Shown in pieces: positions 16,994 to 25,510 of a DNA stretch of 64,000 nucleotides (within the stretch, counting starts at the first letter, position 1; every line of letters starts with the position of its first letter). The notes below the pieces were generated by a model, which saw nothing but the letters and a program-made list of their open reading frames with translations, was not told where the DNA came from and made no database searches. The translations under genes and the position numbers were made by a program. Where the stretch lies: positions 992,001 through 1,056,000 of the forward strand of contig JBMNFJ010000016.1 in NCBI GenBank assembly GCA_050949255.1, written 5' to 3'. The stretch comes from UBA3941 sp002385665 (GTDB lineage Bacteria; Bacillota; Clostridia; Caldicoprobacterales; UBA3941).

Positions 16994-17703
16994 CCAATTC
17001 CAAAGCCATCGCTATTGAATTCCTTGCCCAGTTTCATTATGGCTTTCTTTTCAATCCTGGAGACATAGGATCTTGATATGCCTAAAATCTGAGCAATTTC
17101 CCTTTGGGTCTTATTCTTCCCGTTAATGAGACCATACCGCATTTCCAGAACCATTTTCTCTCTTTGTTTTAAAACAGATTGCATTTTATCGTATAGTTTT
17201 CGAATTTGAAGCTTTAAGTCTACCTCATCCAAGACACTATCGGTTTCACTACCCAACACATCAAGAAGGGATATTTCATTTCCTTCCTTGTCCACGCCTA
17301 TTGGATCTTGCAAAGAAATTTCTCCCCTAATTTTTTTATCAGCACGTATCGTCATCAGTATTTCGTTTTCAATACACCTGGCTGCATAGGTGGCCAGCCT
17401 GGTTTTTTTGTCGGGGTCAAAGGTTGAAATAGCCTTTATAAGTCCAATGGTGCCGATAGATATAAGATCATCTACCTCCTTGCCGGTGTTGGCATATTTT
17501 TTTACTATATGAGCGACTAACCTTAAATTATGTTCGATTAGGATATTCTTCGACTCCTCTGACCCCTGGGTACAGAGTCTGATATGATAGGCCTCTTCTT
17601 CCGGTGTAAGAGGTTGAGGAAATGAATGGGTGCCCAATACATGAGAAGCTAAGAAATATATGCACTTTAGAAATGAAACGATACCACCGGCGGCGATAAA
17701 CAT
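16990..17703 (-). CDS. sigK: RNA polymerase sporulation sigma factor sigma-K precursor
   Basis: Mother-cell late sporulation sigma factor, 237 residues. The first 20 or so residues (MFIAAGGIVSFLKCIYFLAS) are the hydrophobic pro-sequence that the membrane protease SpoIVFB removes in known systems. NSFPQPL-type HSFPQPLTPEEE follows. Region 2 has NLRLVAHIVKKY and DDLISIGTIGLIKAI, with TRLATYAARCIENEILM as the -10 recognition helix. Region 4 ends in TQREIAQILGISRSYVSRIEKKA. The gene is continuous and not split by a skin-type element. The ribosome site is buried in a hairpin just upstream. It follows the U32 gene by 135 bases. Confidence 0.95.
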   Translation of the reverse strand: MFIAAGGIVSFLKCIYFLASHVLGTHSFPQPLTPEEEAYHIRLCTQGSEESKNILIEHNLRLVAHIVKKYANTGKEVDDLISIGTIGLIKAISTFDPDKKTRLATYAARCIENEILMTIRADKKIRGEISLQDPIGVDKEGNEISLLDVLGSETDSVLDEVDLKLQIRKLYDKMQSVLKQREKMVLEMRYGLINGKNKTQREIAQILGISRSYVSRIEKKAIMKLGKEFNSDGFGIG

Positions 17704-17708
17704 AAAAC

Positions 17709-17756
17709 AGCACCTCCAAAAAAGATGATAGTCTTATATCCTATGTTGGAGGTGCT
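17709..17756 (-). promoter_or_regulatory. Hairpin sequestering the sigK ribosome site
   Basis: On the minus strand AGCACCTCCAA (17756-17746) is the exact complement of TTGGAGGTGCT (17719-17709), an 11-bp perfect stem with a 26-base loop. The 3' arm contains the sigK Shine-Dalgarno GGAGGTG, eight bases before the ATG, and the 5' arm contains the matching anti-Shine-Dalgarno. Upstream, CATGCACT (17769-17762) is one base from the sigma-E -10 consensus CATACANT and would start transcription at about the 5' arm. The hairpin is seen; the regulation is inferred. Confidence 0.75.
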
Positions 17757-17838
17757 AAAAAAGTGCATGGCCTATTCTCTTAACGAATAAAATCAAGTAA
17801 AATATAATCGCCTTTAAATAATAGGCCAAAGTTATTTT

Positions 17839-19074
17839 CTATTCAGCTTGTTTCCTTCTCAAGATGGAGTATCTCGGAATATTTCTATCCAGGGGTAAAT
17901 ATATCTTCTGCTGAGGATGGGGGGCTCGGTCAATGGATCTAGCTTCCTCATCCAACATAGTGGTAACAGTATAATCAATGTAATCTTCACCGGGCACCAT
18001 TATCTCAAGGACATCCCCTGCCCCAAAGGCATTCCTCTGCTCTACCTCTATAAGCCCGCGATCCTCATCATATCCCAACACCATACCTACGAAATCATAG
18101 TTTCTGATATAGCTGCTATCTGAGTATTGATGATCTTCTCCTGTCGGCTTCCTGAAATAGAATCCAGTTGTAAATGCCCTGTGGCTGGCCTTCTTTATCT
18201 CTGTCATGCTCTGAGGATCCCACCTATATCCCTCTTGATCCCTTAGATAAGCATCCATTTCTCTGCGGTATGCCTGTACCACCGTTGCCACGTAATAGCT
18301 GGATTTCATCCTGCCCTCAATCTTAAAGCCATCAATCCCGGCCCCAATGAGCTCGGGTATGTGTTCTAACATACAAAGATCCTTGGAATTCATAATATAT
18401 GTCCCCCGCTCATCTTCCAGAACGGGATAATATTCACCCGGCCTTTTTTCTTCAACAATAGAGTATTTCCAACGGCAGGGATGGGCACATTGGCCTCTGT
18501 TGGCATCCCGACCGGTAAAGACATTGCTAAGTAGACACCTGCCGGAATAGGATATGCACATGGCACCATGGACAAAGGCTTCCAATTCCAAGGTATCCGG
18601 TACCTTGGCTCTAATCTCGGATATCTCCCTCAAGGACAATTCCCTTGCCAGGATAATTCGACTTACCCCTTGTTCATGCCAAAACTTCGCACTGCGCCAA
18701 TTAGTATTATTGGCTTGTGTACTCAAATGGATAGGGATATTGGGCATTATTTCACGAGCCAGGGATAAAATCCCAGGATCTGAGATTATAACTGCGTCTA
18801 CTCCTATATCGGCCAGGTATCTCATATACTTGTCCATATCCTTAAAATCCTCGTTGTGAGCGAAGATATTCATTGTGACATATACTTTTTTATTTATGGA
18901 ATGAGCATATTCTACAGCCTCCTGAATTTCATCCTTTTGAAAGTTTCCTGCAAAGGCACGGAGACCAAAGCGTTTTCCTGCCATATATACAGCATCAGCC
19001 CCATAAGCAAAGGCTACTTTGAGTTTCTCCAGGTTGCCTGCAGGCGCCAACAATTCCGGTTTTCTAAGCGACAT
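17839..19074 (-). CDS. Peptidase U32 family protein (TrhP/YrrO-like, tRNA hydroxylation)
   Basis: 411 residues, the length of B. subtilis YrrO and E. coli YegQ-type proteins. It opens with PELLAPAGNLEKLKVAFAYGADAVY. The U32 signature EAFVHGAMCISYSGRCLLS lies near 166-184, followed by GRDANRGQCAHPCRW, whose cysteines are shared by the family. Although named peptidases, YegQ/YrrNO relatives are needed for 5-hydroxyuridine at position 34 of tRNA. The gene follows mltG, as in the Bacillus yrrL-yrrM-yrrN-yrrO order, but yrrM and yrrN are missing here. The gap to mltG is 67 bases. Confidence 0.92.
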   Translation of the reverse strand: MSLRKPELLAPAGNLEKLKVAFAYGADAVYMAGKRFGLRAFAGNFQKDEIQEAVEYAHSINKKVYVTMNIFAHNEDFKDMDKYMRYLADIGVDAVIISDPGILSLAREIMPNIPIHLSTQANNTNWRSAKFWHEQGVSRIILARELSLREISEIRAKVPDTLELEAFVHGAMCISYSGRCLLSNVFTGRDANRGQCAHPCRWKYSIVEEKRPGEYYPVLEDERGTYIMNSKDLCMLEHIPELIGAGIDGFKIEGRMKSSYYVATVVQAYRREMDAYLRDQEGYRWDPQSMTEIKKASHRAFTTGFYFRKPTGEDHQYSDSSYIRNYDFVGMVLGYDEDRGLIEVEQRNAFGAGDVLEIMVPGEDYIDYTVTTMLDEEARSIDRAPHPQQKIYLPLDRNIPRYSILRRKQAE

Positions 19075-19141
19075 GTTCTTCCCCCTCTATAACAAGATAA
19101 GAGGCCACAAATCATGTGCGCCCCTTATACTTTATATCCTA

Positions 19142-20278
19142 TTACTCATCTTGGTTTCCAATGTTCTTCCAACTGGACTCATATTTCTCCTTATCCTTTA
19201 GGTGTTGCTTATAATCAGTATTGAATACGTGCTCCCCTGTCTTGGGATCCTTTAAAACAAAATACAGATAAGGCTTTTTGGAGTTCATAAACTCCTCATA
19301 GGGATACAATGCCGAAGTCAAGGCTAAGCGTCCCGGTGATGATATAGGCCCTATAGGAAGCCCCAGGTTTTCGTAGGTGTTATATGGTGAATCTATCTTT
19401 AATTCCTCACTGCTAAAAGCCCAACGGTCCTCATTGACGAGGAATTGGATGGTTGAGTCCGCACCCAAGGGCATTTCCTTCTTCAATCTGTTATGAAATA
19501 CGGCTGATATCATTGAAAACTCCTCTGTTATACGAGCCTCCCGCTGTATAACGGAAGCCAGGGTAACCACCTCGTCCATAGTCATGTCAAGTTCCTCAGC
19601 CCTGTCCATGTCTATTTCGTTATACACCTTTTCAAACTGATCCAGCATCTTTTTCATTATATCCTTTGGGCTGGCATCTTCGTATACCAGATATGTGTCT
19701 GGGAAAAGGTAGCCTTCCAATGGTGATATTCCTACTTCACCCTTCTTCCTTTCTTCGGGAATGTCCTGAAGGAAGACATACTCAGTAAAATTCTCTACCT
19801 TGGCTGCATCGATAAATTCTTCCTCGGAGAATTGAAATCCTTTCTCCTGTACAAGATACTTGGCTATCTTACGAATGTCCCAACCCTCTATTATAGTAAT
19901 CTTTACCGTATCTATGGCTGCATTTCCAGAAACCAGTTCATCCATTATCTGGCTTATATCCATATCCCTTGATAGCTTATACTTACCCGCCTTGAGCTTT
20001 GAAGTCTTGTTTGACAGATCCACGTAAAGCTTAAAGACCATCTTATTGCGGATAAGATTGTTTTCATAAAGTATCTCTGAAATTTTACTAACTGATGACC
20101 CCCTTGGGATCTCTATATCAATCAGTTCTGAGTTGCTGGTATCTACTGGCTTGATATATTTGCTGTAGGCAAAATTTACTCCAAAATATACGGTAGATGC
20201 AACTATTATGATGCTAAGCAGGAATACCAGCACCTGTCTCAAGACCCACTTTAAGAACACTGCCCCTTTATGTGACAT
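19142..20278 (-). CDS. mltG: Endolytic transglycosylase MltG
   Basis: Membrane-bound transglycosylase that cuts nascent peptidoglycan glycan chains; 378 residues. A short cytoplasmic N-terminus precedes one membrane helix (about 12-35). A LysM-like domain follows (IEIPRGSSVSKISEILYE), and the YceG catalytic domain has TLASVIQREA with its catalytic glutamate (near residue 237), HNRLKKEMPLGADSTIQF and SPYNTYENLGLPIGPISSPG. The ATG at 20278 has TGGAGG six bases upstream, which I prefer to the in-frame GTG at 20305. It lies between RNase J and the U32 gene on the same strand. Confidence 0.95.
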   Translation of the reverse strand: MSHKGAVFLKWVLRQVLVFLLSIIIVASTVYFGVNFAYSKYIKPVDTSNSELIDIEIPRGSSVSKISEILYENNLIRNKMVFKLYVDLSNKTSKLKAGKYKLSRDMDISQIMDELVSGNAAIDTVKITIIEGWDIRKIAKYLVQEKGFQFSEEEFIDAAKVENFTEYVFLQDIPEERKKGEVGISPLEGYLFPDTYLVYEDASPKDIMKKMLDQFEKVYNEIDMDRAEELDMTMDEVVTLASVIQREARITEEFSMISAVFHNRLKKEMPLGADSTIQFLVNEDRWAFSSEELKIDSPYNTYENLGLPIGPISSPGRLALTSALYPYEEFMNSKKPYLYFVLKDPKTGEHVFNTDYKQHLKDKEKYESSWKNIGNQDE

Positions 20279-20404
20279 ATCCATCCTCCACCTATCGGCT
20301 TTCACTTTACCCTCTACTAAAACTTGTTTTTATTATATATGGGTGCACCATGTTTGACAAGCCTGTATCACTATTCAACACTCATGGTTATCGTAATATA
20401 CTCC

Positions 20405-22072
20405 TTAAATCTCCATTATAATGGGAAGTATCATAGGATTACGTTTCGTCCTTTCATAGAGGAAGGATCTAAGGCCGGCTTTAATCTTGTACTTCAAGGT
20501 TCCCCAATCCGTAACTTGATTCTCTTCACATTCTTCCAATATTTCACGAACTACTTCTCTGGCATCCTCCATAAGCTGTTCTGATTCCCTCACATATACA
20601 AAGCCCCTGGATATAATATCGGGTCCTGCTACGGATACACCCGTAACCTTGGATAAGGTTACTACTACCACCATCAAGCCGTCCTGGGAGAGGTGTCTTC
20701 TATCGCGTAAAACAATATTGCCTACATCCCCTATGCCCAAGCCATCCACTAAAACCCCACCAGCGGACACCGAGCCGGTTATATTGCATGAATCCGGGGT
20801 GAATTCGACTACATCTCCAATATCCAAAATCTTTATGTTTTCTCTGGGCATCCCCAAGGATTCAGCCAGGTTAGCATGTTGCTTCAAATGTCGATATTCC
20901 CCATGAACAGGGATGAAAAATTTAGGTTTCACCAAGGTATGGATCAGCTTCAATTCCTCCTGACAGGCATGGCCGGAAACATGAATGTCAGCTAAGGACT
21001 CATATATAACCTCTGCACCTCTCGAAAAGAGCTGGTTAATTACCTTAGAAATCAATTTCTCATTTCCGGGTATTGGATTTGCGGAAATGATTACCATATC
21101 CCCGGGAATTATTTCAATTTTTCTATGGTCCGATGAAGCCATTCGGGACAAGGCAGACATAGGTTCTCCTTGACTGCCTGTTGTTATTATTACCAGGTTT
21201 TCATGGGGATAGTTTTGAATCTCGTCAATCTCGATCAATGTTCCCGCGGGAATCTTAATATAACCCAGATCCACAGCCACTGACATTACATTTTCCATGC
21301 TTCTTCCCGATACGCATACTTTCCTGTTGTACTTTACAGCCGCATCGACTATCTGCTGAAGCCGGTGTATGTTTGAAGCAAAGGTAGCTACTATTATTCT
21401 TCCTTTGGCATTACTGAAGATGTTTTGAAAGGTAGCTCCTACCACTCTTTCAGACAGGGTATATCCCGGTCGCTCAACATTGGTGCTGTCCGCCAATAAG
21501 GCAAGCACACCCTTCTCTCCCAATTTCGCGAATTTCGCAAAGTCCAGAACCTGGCCATCTATTGGAGTGTAATCTATTTTAAAATCTCCTGTATGAACTA
21601 TAACTCCAACAGGTGTATGAAAAGCTAAAGCAACGGCATCTGCAATGCTGTGGCTGGTCCTGATTATCTCTACCGTGAAGTTTCCTAGCTTTACTTTATC
21701 CCCTGCTTTAACGCATTTGAGTTTTACTTCATCCAGGGAATGCTCCTTTAGTTTGTTCTCAATCAGACCCAATGTCAGCCTGGTTCCATATATAGGAACG
21801 TTGATCTCCTTTAGGACATATGGAAGCGCCCCAATATGATCTTCATGGCCATGGGTCACGATAATTGCTTTGACCTTCTCCTTATTCTTCTGTAAATAGG
21901 TTATATCTGGAATAACCAAATCTATTCCCAACATTTCTTCTTCTGGGAAACTTAGACCACAATCGATAACGATGATCTCGTCCCCATATTCCAGGAGTGT
22001 CATATTTTTGCCGATCTCATTGACACCCCCCAAGGGAATTAGTTTCAATGTCTTGTTATTTTTTGATGTCAC
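20405..22072 (-). CDS. rnj: Ribonuclease J
   Basis: Metallo-beta-lactamase/beta-CASP nuclease with endo- and 5'-3' exonuclease activity in mRNA decay and rRNA maturation. From a GTG at 22072, preceded by GGAGGAGG, the protein is 555 residues, the normal length. Zinc motif HGHEDHIGALPY lies near 74-85. The beta-CASP motifs follow, with TGDFKIDYTP, the ATFASNIHRLQQ stretch, TGSQGEPMSALSRMA (about 345) and PVHGEYRHLKQHA. The C-terminal dimerisation domain is present. It has its own promoter upstream. Confidence 0.96.
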   Translation of the reverse strand: MTSKNNKTLKLIPLGGVNEIGKNMTLLEYGDEIIVIDCGLSFPEEEMLGIDLVIPDITYLQKNKEKVKAIIVTHGHEDHIGALPYVLKEINVPIYGTRLTLGLIENKLKEHSLDEVKLKCVKAGDKVKLGNFTVEIIRTSHSIADAVALAFHTPVGVIVHTGDFKIDYTPIDGQVLDFAKFAKLGEKGVLALLADSTNVERPGYTLSERVVGATFQNIFSNAKGRIIVATFASNIHRLQQIVDAAVKYNRKVCVSGRSMENVMSVAVDLGYIKIPAGTLIEIDEIQNYPHENLVIITTGSQGEPMSALSRMASSDHRKIEIIPGDMVIISANPIPGNEKLISKVINQLFSRGAEVIYESLADIHVSGHACQEELKLIHTLVKPKFFIPVHGEYRHLKQHANLAESLGMPRENIKILDIGDVVEFTPDSCNITGSVSAGGVLVDGLGIGDVGNIVLRDRRHLSQDGLMVVVVTLSKVTGVSVAGPDIISRGFVYVRESEQLMEDAREVVREILEECEENQVTDWGTLKYKIKAGLRSFLYERTKRNPMILPIIMEI

Positions 22073-22124
22073 TAAAAAATTTCCTCCTCCTTTTATTAGA
22101 TTTCCGCACAAATCCAATATTCCT

Positions 22125-22153
22125 ATTATACTTGATAAATATTAACAGTGCAA
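22125..22153 (-). promoter_or_regulatory. Sigma-A promoter of the RNase J gene
   Basis: TTGCAC (22153-22148), a 17-base spacer and TATAAT (22130-22125) on the minus strand, 53 bases before the GTG start. Confidence 0.75.
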
Positions 22154-22316
22154 CCATAAAGAAGTCCCAAAATATATTCCCACTGGACTTAACTTTATTG
22201 TTATTATTTTATAGCGTCGCGCCAGTCATATTCGGTTATGGCTAATGAACTAACACGAGAGGTTATTTTATGCTTTTTGCTATACAACTCTAAATACATT
22301 TTCTGAATAAGGTCTT

Positions 22317-22345
22317 AAAAAAAGCTAATCCCAAGAAGGATTAGC
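22317..22345 (-). terminator. Terminator of the nucleotidyltransferase/mutase gene
   Basis: GCTAATCC (22324-22331) pairs with GGATTAGC (22338-22345), an 8-bp stem with a 6-base loop, followed on the minus strand by seven Ts. It lies 17 bases after the stop at 22363. Confidence 0.9.
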
Positions 22346-22362
22346 GTGATACCGGTATAGCC

Positions 22363-24792
22363 TTATTCTTCCTTTATCCCGTTAATTCGCTTCTCATAAA
22401 AATCGCTTAATTCCTCAGCATATTCTTCTGAAAATCCCTCACTGTATACTTTAACCAGAGGCTCATCGGGATCCGGCAATATTAGGGCCCATCCCTTTTC
22501 GTCATTAATTTTTATTCCTTCATACAGTTCTATGTCAGAATTCCTTCTGTTTGCTTCGTCGATCAAGCTCCTCATTACTTTACCCTTAGCCGACCAAGGG
22601 CATTCAATATCCCTTATGGACATATGTATCTTTGGCAGATCCTCTACCAGATGGGCAAGTCCCTTATCTTCCCTGGTCATCAAATCCATTATTCCCATTA
22701 CGGTGGCTAAGCCGTCAAAATATAGAATAAAGCGTTCCATGGCCTTTCGCTTGCTACTATCACCTATTCTGATAACCTCTTCCATCATGGCACGTTTTTT
22801 AGTTTTACTTCTAATAACACTGCTTTGATAGAACTCCGCCATTTTTTCTATAGCATTTGGGGCGGTATAGGGGATTACAACTCCTACATCCTTATCCTGC
22901 TTAAAACATACCAGGCTGATTAAGGCTACCATGGTCCCCTCTTTTATGGGTTCTCCACTTTCGTCAAAGATCTGTAACCTCTCCCCATCGTCTTCGAATC
23001 TTATAGCCAGGTCATATCCCTGGACCGATTCAGCACCCTTTATCTGTCTCTTGTTTATTTCCACCCCACAGTCCATATCACTGGTTATATCCTTAAACAG
23101 GGTAGCCAGATACTGGCTTTTAGTATCCAATAATATCCTGTATTTTTTTTGCTTTATTGCTTCGGCATCGATGGAATTAATCAGGTGTCTGATGTAAAAC
23201 ATGGGTATATCGTTTATCCTACTTACCTTCTCAATGCTGCTAGGAGGCTTTATGGAGAAATCGCCGCTCAAAAACATATTCTCGATCTTTCGCTCCATAG
23301 AATCTGGTAAATTAGCTCCATTGCTATCGATCAAACTAATATGAACCTTGTCTGGATCATCATCCTCGCATCGAATATGAATCCCGCCATCCAGACCCAG
23401 ATATCGAACGGCATACCTGGCCACAGGTGTTATTGTACTGCCTATATCAAAGATCTTTAACCCAGAGGCAAGCATACCCGCCATTAAACCATGCTTCAGC
23501 ATTATTGCGGCGTTATGACTGTTGGAGCTGATACATACCCTGCTCCCTTCTTGCAACTCTGTTCCATAGGCTGTACCCAAGCGGTTTACAAACCTGGCAT
23601 CTATTTCAGTATTAAAACAACCCCTGATACCATCCTTCCCAAAGAAGGTTCTTCTAAACCGGGTTCCCCATATTATGTTCTCATCTATCACCATGCCTTG
23701 CTCGATTGTCTTACAGGGCCATATCTTTGTGTCCGGTCTTATGATAACCCTTTCTTGCAAATAGGTATTCTTTCCTACAGCGCTGCCCTCAAAAATACTA
23801 CAATCGTTTCCAATACGTATATTATCACAGAGGATTGTGCCTCTGATCTCCACGTTCCTACCTATATTATTGTGGTTCCACAATACACTCCTCTTAATAC
23901 TGGAGTATTCTCCAATACAATTGTTTTGGCCGATAACTGTATATGGATGTAGATAGACCCCTTCCTCTATCCTAGTATTTCTGCCTATATAGCAAGGTGC
24001 TTCTATCCTGGCGCCAGGGTGTATATAAACCCCCTCCTCCACCCATATACCGTCTTCGATCTCCTTGGCATTGGGCTTGAACCCTGCACTTCCGCCCATT
24101 ATATCAAAGTGAGCTTGCAGATATGAGTTGGTATCCCCCACATCACACCAATATTCCTCGGTTACATAGCCAAACATGGGCTGTCCATCCTCCAGCAATC
24201 TGGGAAAAAGGTCCTTGCTGAAATCAAACTTTACACCCGGTTCAAAGTATTCCAGTACCTGGGGCTCCAGAATATAAATACCGGTGTTCACTGTATCGCT
24301 AAATACCTCTCCCCAGCCGGGCTTTTCCAGGAATCTGACTATCCTACCATCTTCGTGGGTCATCACTACCCCATATTCTAAGGGGATATCGACTTTCTTA
24401 AGTACCAGGGTAGCTATGGATTGGTTTTGTCTGTGAAAGTCTATGGCCTTCTCCAGATCAATATTGGTTAGTGCGTCACCGCTTAATACTATAAAGGTAT
24501 CGTCTAAAATTTCTTGTGCATTTTTTACACTACCTGCCGTTCCCAAAGGCTTATCTTCGATAAAATAATGCAGGTTTATTGAATCCTGTCTTCCATCTCC
24601 AAAATAGTCCTGAATCATCCCCGGGAGATATTGGAGGGTCACCCCAATATCATTTATCCCATACTTCTTGAAAAGCTCGATACTATATTGCATAACCGGT
24701 CTGTTCATCACCGGTACCATGGGTTTTGGCAAATCACAAGTAAGCGGCCGAAGTCTAGACCCAGCTCCACCCGCCATAATAATACCTTTCAT
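22363..24792 (-). CDS. Sugar-1-phosphate nucleotidyltransferase fused to a phosphomannomutase-like domain
   Basis: A three-part protein of 809 residues. Residues 1-240 are a sugar-1-phosphate nucleotidyltransferase with IIMAGGAGSRLRPLT and LPKPMVPV. About 255-375 is a left-handed beta-helix of hexapeptide repeats (IGRNTRIEEGVYLHPYTVIG). About 385-809 resembles the phosphoglucomutase/phosphomannomutase fold. In that last part the phospho-serine loop TASHNP is replaced by HIRCEDDDPD (near 468) and the metal loop DGDGDR by EDDGER (near 599), so mutase activity is doubtful. Similar long proteins are annotated as mannose-1-phosphate guanylyltransferases; the true sugar is unknown. The ATG at 24792 begins directly at MKGIIMAGG. 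It is monocistronic with a strong terminator. Confidence 0.88.
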   Translation of the reverse strand: MKGIIMAGGAGSRLRPLTCDLPKPMVPVMNRPVMQYSIELFKKYGINDIGVTLQYLPGMIQDYFGDGRQDSINLHYFIEDKPLGTAGSVKNAQEILDDTFIVLSGDALTNIDLEKAIDFHRQNQSIATLVLKKVDIPLEYGVVMTHEDGRIVRFLEKPGWGEVFSDTVNTGIYILEPQVLEYFEPGVKFDFSKDLFPRLLEDGQPMFGYVTEEYWCDVGDTNSYLQAHFDIMGGSAGFKPNAKEIEDGIWVEEGVYIHPGARIEAPCYIGRNTRIEEGVYLHPYTVIGQNNCIGEYSSIKRSVLWNHNNIGRNVEIRGTILCDNIRIGNDCSIFEGSAVGKNTYLQERVIIRPDTKIWPCKTIEQGMVIDENIIWGTRFRRTFFGKDGIRGCFNTEIDARFVNRLGTAYGTELQEGSRVCISSNSHNAAIMLKHGLMAGMLASGLKIFDIGSTITPVARYAVRYLGLDGGIHIRCEDDDPDKVHISLIDSNGANLPDSMERKIENMFLSGDFSIKPPSSIEKVSRINDIPMFYIRHLINSIDAEAIKQKKYRILLDTKSQYLATLFKDITSDMDCGVEINKRQIKGAESVQGYDLAIRFEDDGERLQIFDESGEPIKEGTMVALISLVCFKQDKDVGVVIPYTAPNAIEKMAEFYQSSVIRSKTKKRAMMEEVIRIGDSSKRKAMERFILYFDGLATVMGIMDLMTREDKGLAHLVEDLPKIHMSIRDIECPWSAKGKVMRSLIDEANRRNSDIELYEGIKINDEKGWALILPDPDEPLVKVYSEGFSEEYAEELSDFYEKRINGIKEE

Positions 24793-25027
24793 TCTTATCT
24801 TCCCTTTTGCTCGTATTTTTTGCAACATGATCTTTGCCAAATTATTATGTGTATCCTTATCCTAACTTATACCAATACGAGCTTTTCAATGAATCCATTG
24901 TTGAAAGGATAGGGCCATCTTCTTATAGATTAGTACACCAGGAGTTAATTTAACTCATCTTTCCTTAGTTAATATACAGTATAATACCTATATCAAGCTA
25001 ATACCTCTATGCACTAAGCCCAGGAAA

Positions 25028-25056
25028 AAACCCTGCTGATTATAAGTGCAGGGTTT
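25028..25056 (-). terminator. Terminator of fur
   Basis: AAACCCTGC (25028-25036) pairs with GCAGGGTTT (25048-25056), a 9-bp stem beginning at the fur stop codon, followed on the minus strand by a T-run (TTTTTTCC). Confidence 0.88.
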
Positions 25057-25490
25057 CAAGTACATTTCTTACAATAACCATAGAACTTTACCTTATGATT
25101 TGCAACCTTAAAACCATAATTCCTATCTATAATATCCTCCAGGGAGTCTAACAGATCCTCTTTAACTTCACTCACTTCACCGCATTTCAGGCAGATCAAA
25201 TGGTGATGGTCATGATCTTGTTCCGGATGACTCAGCTCATAACGATATCGACCATCCTCAAAGTTGTGCTTTATAAGAATCCCCAATTCCTCAAGTAAAA
25301 GCAGGGTCCTATAGACGGTTGCCAATCCTATTTGGGGATTGGATTCCCTTACCTTAACAAAGATCTCCTCGGTGCTTAAATGCTTACCCTGATTCTCTAA
25401 TATAGTTTTTAAAGTAGCCTTCCTTTGGGAGGTGAGTTTATAACCATTTTTCTTTAATGCCATCTTCAATGAGAGCATACCATCGTTCAT
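25056..25490 (-). CDS. Fur-family metal-responsive transcriptional regulator
   Basis: 144 residues with a winged-helix DNA-binding half (YKLTSQRKATLKTI, IGLATVYRTLLLLEELG) and a C-terminal metal and dimer half. That half has HPEQDHDHHHLICLKCGE near 88-105 and the closing CKKC pair, so the CxxC...CxxC structural zinc site is complete. The family senses iron (Fur), zinc (Zur), peroxide (PerR) or manganese (Mur). I cannot separate Fur from PerR or Zur by eye. It lies 20 bases after codY on the same strand and is probably the last gene of the hslV-hslU-codY transcript. Confidence 0.9.
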   Translation of the reverse strand: MNDGMLSLKMALKKNGYKLTSQRKATLKTILENQGKHLSTEEIFVKVRESNPQIGLATVYRTLLLLEELGILIKHNFEDGRYRYELSHPEQDHDHHHLICLKCGEVSEVKEDLLDSLEDIIDRNYGFKVANHKVKFYGYCKKCT

Positions 25491-25510
25491 ATAATCACTT
25501 CTTTTTTGTG

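Noticed and set aside
17769..17827. GGCCTATT/AATAGGCC repeat between the U32 gene and sigK
   Set aside because: The loop is 43 bases and no T-run follows, so it is not a convincing terminator; it was kept out of the feature list.
22232..22258. A 27-base stretch beginning GGCTAATGAACTAACA that matches about 22 of 27 bases at 41562-41588
   Set aside because: A match at this level is expected once or twice by chance in a window of this size, and there is no shared structure or common position relative to genes.
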